Source of the DNA: Acanthamoeba sp. SK_2022b | Lineage: Eukaryota > Discosea > Longamoebia > Acanthamoebidae | Assembly: GCA_027943245.1 (NCBI GenBank) | Contig: JANDJZ010000701.1 | Coordinates: 1-32,717 of the forward strand | Length of the DNA stretch: 32,717 nucleotides | Direction: 5' to 3' | Shown here: piece after piece, positions 23,961 through 32,717 of the stretch | How positions within the stretch are numbered: position 1 is the stretch's first letter | Layout: each line of letters begins with the position of its first letter | The notes under the pieces: generated by a model | Database searches by the model: none | What the model saw: the letters and a program-made list of their open reading frames with translations, nothing else | What the model was told of the DNA's origin: nothing | Translations under genes and position numbers: made by a program

Positions 23961-24850
23961 ATGGAGGAGTGGAGCTGGGTATGGTGGTGGTGGGTCATCG
24001 CTTGCATGATGGGCTGGGGCGGCTCCTCATTCCTCATGGGCTTCGCCGGCCGCAACCTGACCTACGCACATTCCTTTTTCTACAACGCCGCGTAACGTTA
24101 CCCTTCCCTTCTTGTTGGTGCTCGTTGGTGTAGGTTTGTGCTCCAACTTCACACGATATCTGTCTTTCTATGGTGGAACGAAAAGGGGGATGACACTAGG
24201 CACTGGTTTGGTTCTGCTTGCCCTCGGGAATGAGGGCCAGCACTCTCCCGAGCTCGAACCAGACAACGCCATTGCCGACGACGTGCTCGAGTGGCATGAA
24301 GGCTCCCTCGCTGTCTTAAGCGGCGTGGCCGCCGCCCTCGCCGACATTGCCTTCTACCAGGCACCACATCACGTTTCCACTCTATTTACTTCGTTATTTT
24401 ATTTTATCCTTACCTTATTTTATTTTTATTTATATGTTTGGTGTACACAGATGGCGAGGCTCGAGGTGAGCGTGAGCGTGGCCGGTCCGGTGTCGGGCCT
24501 GTACCTGACGCTGCCGGCCATGCTGGGCGTGCTCCTGCTGGGCGAGCCGCTGACCTGGGCCAAGGTGGCCGGTCTCGTGTTGGCCATCGTCGCCATCTAC
24601 CTGCTCGGCTCCGAAGACGAGGGCGAGCAGGCCCCCGCCGACACCCAACAAGGGCCAGGCGCGTCGCCACTTCATCTCTCTCAAGCATACACCAAAGCCA
24701 CGCTAACGCCCACGGGTGCTCACCCACACAGGTGGACCGGTCGAGTCGTTGGAGGTGGGGCTGGGCAAGAGCAACGTGCCGGAGGAGGTGGCCCTTGGCA
24801 CGCGCCGACGCGAGAAGGCCAGCGCCGTGCCCATAGACAAGGAATCCTAG
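23961..24850 (+). CDS. Small EamA-type (DMT superfamily) membrane protein
   Basis: The exons 23961-24091, 24134-24210, 24263-24360, 24451-24658 and 24732-24850 give 210 aa. The protein looks like a single EamA repeat: GWGGSSFLMGFAGRNLTYAHS in helix one, a second hydrophobic helix, GSLAVLSGVAAALADIAFYQ, and then AGPVSGLYLTLPAMLGVLLL followed by GEPLTWAKVAGLVLAIVAIY. Single-repeat EamA proteins of 140-200 aa occur in bacteria and usually act as dimeric small-molecule transporters. Two introns (24361-24450, 24659-24731) seem to use GC donors. The junctions at 24210/24263 were chosen because they restore frame across a region where two frames compete, so they are weak. The C-terminal 60 residues are polar and acidic (GSEDEGEQAP) and probably cytosolic. 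The substrate is unknown. Confidence 0.6.
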
Positions 24851-25203
24851 CGATCGGCTAATTACAATGCAACGCTGCAATATTTATTTAGTAACTAAAA
24901 TTGAAATAATAATTATTATTATTATCCCAATCAAAAAAGAGAAATAGAAATAGAAATCCGAGGCATGTTGTTTAGTTTGGCTTTATGTGTTGTTGCAAAC
25001 ATAAATAGTGTTTGTCATAATGAACAACAACGTCGCCCCCTCCTCACGCTAGGCGAGAGCGGGGGGAGTGGGCGAAGGTGGAGTCGATAATGAAATGGTT
25101 GAGGGGGTTGGTCAAGCGTTTGTGGCTGGTCGCGTCGCGACAGCTGGGGAAGGCGGCGAGGGACCGGCGGTCGTATCCGACTCACTCACTCTCTCTGGGC
25201 CCA
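24851..25203. other. Convergent intergenic region, EamA-like / Tudor-SN
   Basis: These 353 bases begin AT-rich (an AATAATAATTATT-like run near 24905-24925), consistent with 3' UTR and polyadenylation signals for the EamA-like gene. They then become GC-rich toward the Tudor-SN stop codon. No gene is recognisable. Confidence 0.6.
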
Positions 25204-28200
25204 CTAGTAGGCAAAGTCGTCGTCCTCGCCGTCGTCGCCGTACTCCCAGATGCCCGAGTGCGTGCGGAAGGCCTCGTCCTGGGCAGCGCGGAGGAAGTCG
25301 ATGATCTCCTTGTTGGCGCCGCGGGGCAGCCTCTTGGGCAGCTTGGCCAGACCGGCCCTCAGGAGCTCGGCGTTCACGAACGTGAAGTCATCCGAGATCC
25401 ACAACGACCGGTACTCACTGCGCACACGACACGACGCGACACGACACGTCAGCATGCGACACGACACGCGAAGGGGGGTGGGGGGCAAGGAGAGCGCACC
25501 GGTCGGCCTCGCGGTACTCGGTGGTGGAGAGGAGGGCCCTGTCCCAGACGAGGTCCTTGAAGTAGATGGCGGCCTCGCGGCCCCACTCGTCGTCGACGGG
25601 GCGCGTGTTGATGAAGGCGAGGGAGGCCTCGCGCGCCTGCCAGCGGAGCACCTGCGTGCTGTGCTCGGGGTCGAGCTTGCGCACGCGCGCGACGGGCACG
25701 GTCTCGGCGTTGCCATAGTCCGCATACAAAACTTCGACCTCGGTCTGGGTCCTGTCCTCGCCGGGGGGCAGCACGCGGCCGACGCGGGCGCGGTACCAGG
25801 CGTTGTCGCCAGAGAACTGGGCGGCGACGGCCTCGCCGGCCTTGGGCGTGTAGGGCTCGGCGGCGTCGTAGCCCTTGGCGGCGACGGCGGCCATGAGGGT
25901 CTCGAGCTGCTTCTGCTCCTCGCCGACGACCTGCACGAAGAAGGTCGAGCCGTCGACCACCTCGGTCACCGTGACGAGCTCCTTGCGGGGCTTGCCCGCG
26001 GCGACGACGGCCTCGTCGCGGGCCTTCTTCTCGGCCTCCTCCTTCTCGGGGTCCCAGTCGGCCCACATGCGCTTGCGGGCGGTCTTGGCCTCGGTCTCGG
26101 CGCGGCGGTGCTCGTCGGCGTAGCGGTCGGTGCGGGCGGCCTGGGCCAGGCCCTCCTTGAGCAGCTCCACGCCCAGGTTGACCACGCTGCCGCCGCGGGG
26201 CTTGACAAACACGTGCGCGCGGAAGGCGCCCGTGCGGTCCTGGCCCTCGAACTCGAGGTCGACGTCGTGGTGGTGGACGAGGTCGCGGGTGAACTTGCGG
26301 GCCTCCTCGCCGATGGGCGAGGCGTTGTCCTTCTCCTTGGCGCTCTTGGCCTGGGGAACGGACTCGGCGCGGGCGCCGGCGAGGGTCACGGTGATGACGA
26401 GGTTGTCCTTGGGGATCGCCACCTTAAGGCGCGAGCCAGAGATGACGTACTCGACGATGCCCTGCACTCGGTTGACGCCCTGGCGCACGACGGTCGGGTA
26501 GACGGCCTTGGACTTCTTGGGGTTGCGCGAGACGTCGTTGATGTAGTGCTTGTTCTGCACGGGGCCGTGGACGCCCAGGCGCTTCTTCTGGGCGCGCTGC
26601 TGCGCGAGGAAGAGGGCGTCGTAGGCGGGCGACCGCTGCTGCTGCCCAAAGTGCTCGACGACCTTGGCCAGGCCGTTCTCGACCAGGGCGAGCGCCATGT
26701 TCTTGCCCTTCATCGTCACCGTGTAGAACGCGCGCTCCGGCAGGCCCTTGGCGTTCTTGTCGTCGGCCTGCAAAACGAGAGAAGCCGTCGTCAGGCCCAT
26801 CGCTCTTCGCAATTGGGGAGTGGGGGAAGGGGGGAGCACGTACAGACTTGGCGGGGCGGATGTAGTCGAGGGTGACGTTGACGCGACGGCCGATGAGCTT
26901 CTGGCGGACAAACTCGCGGGCCTCGAGGGCGTAGGCCTCGGCGTACTCGGTGGCGGCGGCAGCGGCGGCGGGGGTCTTGGCGCCCTCGCTGGGGGCCTTC
27001 TTGGCGGCCTCGGGGCGCTCGGTGACGGAGAGCTTGGGGACGTCGATGGAGGACAGGGTGACGCGGACGACCTGGTGGGGGGTCACGCTCTCGTTGACGA
27101 CGACGAGGGTGCTGCCCGAGGGGACCTCCTTGACGAGGCCGACAAAGTTGCGCGAGGAGGCGGCGTCGGCCTGCTGGGGGGCGGGGACGTGGGAGGACCA
27201 GATGCGGAGCTTCTTGGCCTGGGCCTGGGTCTCGAGGCTGCGGTAGAGCTCGTGCTTCTCCTTGGGCACGGTCCAGTCGACAAACTTGGCGAGGCCCGAG
27301 GCGAGCAGGAGCTCGCCGATGGACTTGCCGGCGAGCACGATGTCGGCGTGGAAGACAGGCTGCACGGCGGCGCGCTTCTCGTCGGCCTCCTTGCCGGGCT
27401 CGAAGGCGGTGAAGGTGACGTGCACGCGGCGGTGGAGGGTGTACCTCTCGGTGGTCCACTGAGCCTCCTTGGCAAAGGGCTCGGTGTCCTCCTCCTTCTG
27501 GCCGCGGCGAGTGGCGGGCGCCTGGGCGCCGGCGACGCGGACGACGACCTCGCGGAAGCTCGGGACGAGGACCACCCTGAGCATGGAGCCAGAGAGCACG
27601 GCCTCGACGACGGCGGGGAGCTTCTTGCCCTTGTTGCGCGTGTAAAAGTCGGTGGGGTCGGTCTCGGTCGCGTAGCGCGGGACGGCCTTGGCCAGCTCCT
27701 CCTTGGAGGTGGTCCATTTGCCGCGCTCGTGCGTCTTGGCCTCCCGCTCCGCGTCCACCAGCTTCTGCATGGCCTCCGAGAGGCGACGCTCCCTCTTCTC
27801 GCCCTCGTCGTCACCCGCGGCGGCGGGCCTGGCGGCCTCCTTGGCGGCGTTGGGGGGCAGGGAGACGTCGGCAAGGCCGGCCTCGACGACAGCCTCGGCC
27901 AGCGACTTGGGCTCACCCTGGATGTGTACGGTGGCGTACTCGCGGCGAGCGTCCTTGCCGTCGATGATCCACGTAACGCGCTTGCCGATGCACAGCTCCC
28001 TCAGGAAGCTCCTGCTGGCCCATGCGAAAGGCTATGGACAAAATTAATTAAGAGGTGGAATTAGACATGACACTGAAATCCCTGTTGTGGGGCAGTGTAA
28101 ATGACAACAGAGAATGGTTTCAATAACAAAGTAAGCGTCAAATTTTAAGAGTTGAGCAAAATTCGGTGAGTAGGCGCGATGTGAGGTCACGATCAATGAT

Positions 28201-28742
28201 GGAGAAAAAGAATGTGTCATCACTTTAACTTCCATTTGTGAGAGATGTGAGGCGCGTACCTCCTCATCGCGTCCAGCGAAGTCACCCCTGGCCGGGGCTC
28301 TGGGGAGAGGCGCCTTGATGTTGGAGAGCTTGAGTTCCTTGGTCTGAGGGGGGACCCAGGTAGTACGCTTGGTAGTGTCATCGACGTAGACTTCAATGCG
28401 GTCACCAGAGAGAACGGCCTTGACGATGCCAGCGCCCTTCTCCTTCTCCACCTTGACCTTCTTGGCGGGCTTGCCACCAGCGGCAGCGGGGGCGCCAGCG
28501 GGAGTGCCAGCGGGGGCAGCACGAGGGCTGGTAGCTCTGGCCTCAGACTGGGGCTGCTGCGCCGCGGCGGGGGCGGGGGCGGCAGCCGCAGCGGGGGCAG
28601 CAGCGGCGGGAGCCTTGGGCTTCTGCTGGCCATTCTTCTCAGTCTGGCCCTGCTTGCCCTTGCCCTTGTTGTCCTGGCCGGCCGCGGGCTGCTTGCCCTT
28701 ACCCTGCTGCTGACCCTTCTTGGCTTGTGTCTTCTCCGACAT
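25204..28742 (-). CDS. SND1: Tudor-SN (staphylococcal nuclease domain protein 1), 4 exons
   Basis: The exons 28260-28742, 26844-28031, 25500-26767 and 25204-25417 give 1050 aa. The family has four tandem SNase-like domains and a Tudor domain embedded in a fifth, partial SNase fold. It acts in RNA processing, stress granules and transcription. Seen here: SN1 from about 100 (GIVKAVLSGDRIEVYVDD), SN2 from about 275 (VEAVLSGSMLRVVLV), SN3 (VKEVPSGSTLVVV), SN4 from about 650 (VEYVISGSRLKVAIP), the Tudor domain at about 860-925 (NAWYRARVGRVLPP and EVLYADYGNAETVP), and the SN5 tail ending HSGIWEYGD. Residues 1-100 form an Ala/Pro/Lys/Gln-rich extension absent from animal SND1 (about 910 aa). The opposite strand has long open frames caused only by GC bias. 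Confidence 0.96.
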
Positions 28743-29348
28743 GCTCGTAATGTGTATGTGGGATGGGGATTTAGATTTCCAGTCGATCTAGTCGCCGGTG
28801 AAGCTGGTGTCCTCTGCTAGCAAGCGATTGAAGCAGGCGCGGTGTACGTGAAACGACGATGATGTGAAAATCGATCGTGCGCGTAGAGAACCGAGTGTGT
28901 CAAGGAACGAGAGTGGGAAACGCCGCAACTCCCACCCGGCCTGCTCGGTGACTTCGTCTCCGCCCTGTCTTTGTCGACACCAGTGTGCTGTCACGGCCAT
29001 CCTGCTTTGACCGCGCGTTGACCGCGGCTCCTTTGGCCTCAGCCGGCTTGGTTCTGGCAACTCCTCACGCGCCATGAGACTCGTGTAGACGTGGAAGAAG
29101 CACAAAGGAAGCAGCCCGCGGTGGCCGAGGCCACCACCGAGGTGGCGCGCTTGACATCTTTTGCCCCACAAGCACGAGTTTTTGGCGGGAAACGGCGTAG
29201 GGTCGACCGAAATAGATGGAAGGATAAAAGGGGACACAAAACTCCGAAATGCCGTGAAGGACACCTCTCGGTGGAGTCCTGTTCCTCTTCCTTTCGTCTT
29301 GCCGCGCCAACACAGCCCGTCCGCCGTACTACATCGCATCACATCATA
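28743..29348. promoter_or_regulatory. Divergent promoter region, Tudor-SN / eIF5A
   Basis: This 606-base region lies between two divergent start codons. A TATA-like GGATAAAAGGGG lies at 29222-29233, about 120 bases before the eIF5A ATG, and is a good core-promoter candidate for that highly expressed gene. Open frames on both strands show no family similarity. No RNA gene was seen. Confidence 0.5.
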
Positions 29349-29898
29349 ATGTCTGACGGAGAGTTCGAGAATGCCTCGTCGGGAGCCGCCGATTCCGTTC
29401 CCTCGCAGGCTTCGGCCATCAAGAAGAACGGCTACATGATCATCAAGGGCCGTCCCTGCAAGGTCGTTGATACCTCGACCTCCAAGACCGGCAAGCACGG
29501 CTCGGCCAAGGTGCACTTCACTGCCATTGATATCTTCAACGGCAAGAAGTACGAGGAGATCTCGCCCTCCACCCACACCCTCCAAGTGCCCATCATTTCC
29601 CGCACTGAGTGGACCCTCGTCGACGTGAGCGAGGATGGCTATGTCTCCCTCATGTCCGCTGATGGCTGTACGTGTTTCACCAAACAGCCTCTACTCCCAA
29701 ATTCACGTTCTTACACTTTTCTTCTCTCTCCCCCCCTCTTTAACAGCTGCCACCAAGGAGGACATCAAGCTCCCCGCTGATGAGCCTGAGATCTCCCAGA
29801 AGATCAAGGATGCCGTCGACAACGGTACTGACATGATCGTCGCTGTTCTGGCCGCCATGGGTGAGGAGAAGATTGTAGCCGCCAAGGAGTCCAACTAA
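29349..29898 (+). CDS. EIF5A: Translation factor eIF5A, 2 exons
   Basis: The exons 29349-29667 and 29747-29898 give 156 aa, the usual length. eIF5A binds the ribosomal E site and relieves stalling, helping elongation and termination. The hypusination loop is present as STSKTGKHGSAKVH, with the modified residue expected at Lys49 (second Lys of KTGKHG). The rest matches the two-domain SH3/OB layout: KNGYMIIKGRPCKVVD, FNGKKYEEISPSTH, and a C-terminal OB domain ending AVLAAMGEEKIVA. The intron donor GTACGT and a polypyrimidine-rich acceptor are clear. The gene needs deoxyhypusine synthase and hydroxylase, which are not in this window. Confidence 0.97.
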
Positions 29899-30123
29899 AT
29901 ACATAATCCCACCACAACCCATCCATGTAGCATCTTGGTCCAAAACTTGTTCTTTTGAGCATCTGATCAGCACAACTGCAATGTGCCAAAAATCTCCGCT
30001 GTTTAGCTAAAGATGCGCGCAGCGGTGTAGTTGGATGGCTTCAAAACGTGATCCAAGGCGAGATGATTGTTGCAAGAGATGTTTATGGAAGCAACAAGAA
30101 TGAGGCGCGCACGAATGGCTCGC

Positions 30124-31406
30124 TTATTTGACGAGGGCAGCAACCTCCCAGAGGACAAGCTTGCCGTCAACAGCCGAGGTGGAGAAGGAGGTGATGCGAC
30201 CAGGAGCGCCGCCGACAGGCTGCAGGTTGGAGATGGCGTTCTGGTGCTTGGTGGAGAGGGTGGTCTCGTTGGAGGTGGTGCCGAGGTCGACCTTCTGCTG
30301 CCACATGCTCATGGCGTTGCTGCCGCCCGCAGCAGCAGCCTTCTTCTCCTCGTCAACGAACTTGGTGAAGGTCCAGCCGCTGCCGGCGGTGTTGAAGATG
30401 GCCGGGTTGCAGTCGTGGCCAGCGGCGACGACGGTGTTCTCCGAGAGGAAGGCCACCGAGCGGAAAGGGAGGGTGGAGAGGGTGAGGCGCTGCTGGTTGC
30501 TGGGCGCGTCGACAAAGGTCACCGACGAGTCGTGGCCAACGAAGACGAGCCTGTTGCCGCTCGGGCTCCAGGCGACCTCGTGCACCCAACCGCTGCTGTC
30601 GTACTCGGCAAGGCACTCGCCGAAGGGCAGCTTGTCGCCGAAGGGCGTGGGGGAGGGCCTCTCGTCGACGCCCTTGACCCAGGCGCTGAAGACGCGGGCC
30701 TTGAAGTCAGAGCTGCCAGTGGCGATCAGAATGTTGTTGGGGTGCCACGCGACGCTGGTCACGGTGGACTTGTGCTTCTTGATGTGCTTCGAGACCCACC
30801 AATCTGTCGTGCGTGTCCTAGATTAGATCGAAACGAGCAATAATGGCTACGCGGGTTGGCTGCAAACGTACCGTTGTCCTCCTCGAAGTAGCAGATGGAC
30901 ACACACTTGGCACCGCTGGCCACAGCGAACTTCTTCTCTGTAATTACTCGAATGTTAATGCATTGAATTAACGGGTAAAGGGGGTGGGTGGCGCAACGAA
31001 CCATCGTGGCTCCACTTGACCTGGGTGGCAGCACGGTTAATGCGGAGGATTACGAGGGTGGGCTTCCAGCGGCCCTGCTCGAAAGTCCACACATAGGCGT
31101 TACGATCCTGCGAGCAGGACACCAGACGGTTGGTCTTGGGCGCCCAGTCGAGGCCGGTCACCACTTGATCGTGCTCCTGGAGGACGGCCTCCTGGACCCA
31201 ATCGGCGCCCTGCTTCTTGTAGATGTGCACCTCATTGTTGTTGGGGCAGAAGGCGACCTCTACACGAAGAGAAAAAGAAAATCAAATTACTTGGGATCTC
31301 TTCTGAAAAGCGAACAAGAAAGAAGCCGTTTCGTACTGGTGCGATCGCCGTTCCAGGCGTGGCAGGTGATGCAGGTGGTAGTGTCTCCGACGTTGATGAA
31401 GCTCAT
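30124..31406 (-). CDS. ARPC1: Arp2/3 complex subunit 1 (ARPC1, p40), 4 exons
   Basis: The exons 31337-31406, 31002-31259, 30872-30937 and 30124-30803 give 357 aa, near the normal 370. ARPC1 is the WD40 beta-propeller of the Arp2/3 complex, which nucleates branched actin filaments and binds WASP-family activators. Hallmarks are [106 protein letters not shown] and [20 protein letters not shown]. The insert between blades 6 and 7 (about 290-320), which contacts other subunits in known structures, is present and Ala/Gly-rich. The gene ends convergently with eIF5A and starts 212 bases from the divergent RRM gene. Confidence 0.97.
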
Positions 31407-31618
31407 GTTGCTGGTACTTGCGTGCAGTCAACTTACTGAATGGCACCGAGAGAGGTTCTTGTTGGGCAACCCCCCCTCCTTCATTTTACCCCTGGTGCTC
31501 CTGCCGGCCAATCGTTGCTTGTCTCCACGCATTCCAATCATACTTGAGTAAACGCCAAGAAATGGCAAGGAAAAGGTGAGGCAAAGACAAAACGCCACAG
31601 CGCCCGTTGTAGTCGAAG
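31407..31618. promoter_or_regulatory. Divergent promoter, ARPC1 / NCOA5-like
   Basis: This 212-base spacer lies between divergent start codons. It contains a C-run (31470-31475) but no clear TATA box or repeat. Confidence 0.4.
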
Positions 31619-32717
31619 ATGGGAGATGAAAGTGTGCCTAACAGGCCCCCTAATTGTCGCCTCTTTTTGGGAAATCTGGCGTCCGAGAAGACCTCACAGG
31701 CAGAGTTGATGTCAATCTTCGGAAAGTACGGCAATATCATTGAGGAGATCATAATGCGTCGAAGTTTCGGCTTCATTCAGTACGATTCACCCGAAGCAGC
31801 TCTGGCCGCGCTGCAGAATGAGCAGGGACGCGCCATAGGCGGGTTGCGAGTAGGTAAGCGTTTGAAGATCAAGTGATTTGTCGTGTAATTGGCAATGTAG
31901 TGTGTTTGTGACAGCTCACCGTCGCTCTGTTCTCTTGTCGCTCAGACATTAGCCTCGCTGATAATCGCGATTCTCGATCTGGAAAGAGGGGACGCGAAGA
32001 TGATCGCTTCCCTCGCGGCGGTGGTCGGTTTGGTGACCGGCACGGAGGTGATCGGTTCTCGCGCGATCGGGACAGAGACAGCAGGGACAGGGATCGCGAT
32101 AGGGATGGGGATTACCGGGACCGTCGCGATGGAGGCGGCTACCGAGATGGAAGGTTCAAGAGAAGTCGGTTTGATGAGCCTCCCCGTGACAATCGCGGCA
32201 GCGTCGCCAGCTGGCGTGCCCAGCAGCAAGCCGTCATCTACTCGATCGTCTATCTTGGCCTCAATCAAAAGTACGTCAACCCCTGTAGTGCGGCCCGCGC
32301 ACCTGCTGCCCTGGCTCACCACAGCTACGTGTGGTACGTCGTTGTCATCGCAGGGCCTACGCCAACAGCATTCGGCAGATGGTGGAGGAGAGGCTGGGAG
32401 TGGCCCCGCACTCGGGCGTCGTGGAGGCCACCTTCCTGGGCCGGCTGTCGATGGACGAGATATTTGCCGAGGCCGAGCGTCGCAACATTCGGTACGTCCT
32501 CATGGTGAGCGGCAAGCATGAGCGCAGCAACACCGTCGATGTCAACTTCCTCCAGCGCGGTCGTCCCAAGTGTACGTCGACCTCTTTTCTTCTCTCACCT
32601 TTCTTCTCTCTCTCTCTCTCCCGCTCTCGTTCTCTGCTGCTGACGACCTTGCAGCGTCCTTCCGTGATGTGAGTTGTAGAGAGGCGATCGATATCATCAC
32701 ACAGGGCGCGAGTGGGG
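31619..32717 (+). CDS. NCOA5-like RRM protein (3' end outside the window)
   Basis: The exons 31619-31853, 31946-32270, 32354-32571 and 32655 to the window end stay in frame. An N-terminal RRM spans about 1-85: RNP2 is CRLFLGNLA and RNP1 is RSFGFIQYD, with the short loop typical of the hnRNP C/NCOA5 group. An Arg/Asp-rich region follows (about 90-150, units RDRD, DRFSRD). It is like the RD/RE repeats that mediate RNA and protein contacts. Exons 3-4 encode an alpha/beta segment (RAYANSIRQMVEERLG, VEATFLGRLSMDEIFAEAER and YVLMVSGKHERSNTVDVNFL) matching the anticodon-binding-like fold of NCOA5. NCOA5 is a nuclear co-regulator; a role in RNA processing is inferred here. The final exon could also end at a GTGAGT donor at 32668. 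The protein is incomplete. Confidence 0.78.

Noticed and set aside
25250..28064. Very long plus-strand open frames opposite Tudor-SN
   Set aside because: They mirror the GC-rich codon bias of the Tudor-SN exons, have Gly/Leu/Val/Asp-rich low-complexity translations and resemble no family.

Overview
The window looks like nuclear DNA of a free-living amoeba, most probably Acanthamoeba or a close relative. The evidence is GC-rich coding sequence, many short introns (I infer about 77 in 16 genes), splice donors that very often read GTACG or GTGCG, CA/GT microsatellites inside introns, and amoebozoan-type genes such as a kelch/Ste20-like kinase, ARPC1, Tudor-SN and a swiprosin-like EF-hand protein. 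The species name is an inference. Every exon model was built by hand from frame continuity, splice dinucleotides and family conservation. All multi-exon models given here sum to a multiple of three.

Layout, left to right: ribosomal protein uS3 (RPS3, +, 29-1112); a kelch-CRIB-Ste20-like kinase (+, 1551-5980); a BolA-like protein (-, 6233-6627); a small secreted Ser/Pro-rich protein (+, 6940-7343); a BK-channel-like RCK protein without a pore and with a long proline-rich tail (+, 7542-11643); a secreted GBP-like GTPase (-, 11791-13890), divergent from a secreted pseudoGTPase/lysozyme fusion (+, 14079-17162); ALG3 (-, 17220-19713), divergent from a BAP31-like protein (+, 19848-20523); a swiprosin-like protein (-, 20708-21523); an Erf4/GOLGA7-like protein with a long Gln/Pro-rich tail (-, 21808-23543); a small EamA-type membrane protein (+, 23961-24850); Tudor-SN (-, 25204-28742), divergent from eIF5A (+, 29349-29898); ARPC1 (-, 30124-31406), divergent from an NCOA5-like RRM protein that runs off the right end (+, 31619-32717).

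Most genes are conserved housekeeping genes: translation, N-glycosylation, the ER, actin nucleation and RNA metabolism. The unusual part is 11791-17162. Two genes are transcribed away from a shared 188-bp promoter that holds a near-perfect 17-bp inverted repeat. Both encode proteins with signal peptides. One has an intact P-loop GTPase of guanylate-binding-protein type. The other carries what looks like a decayed copy of the same GTPase module, followed by a Gly/Ala-rich hydrophobic region resembling the pre-toxin region of bacterial polymorphic toxins, and then a T4/GH24-like lysozyme domain. I infer a co-regulated secretory or phagosomal antibacterial pair that includes horizontally acquired bacterial modules. 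This is the best candidate in the window for an undescribed system.

Other points of interest are five inferred GC-AG introns, a tandem duplication of a 3' splice site in the BAP31-like gene, and the missing pore in the RCK protein.
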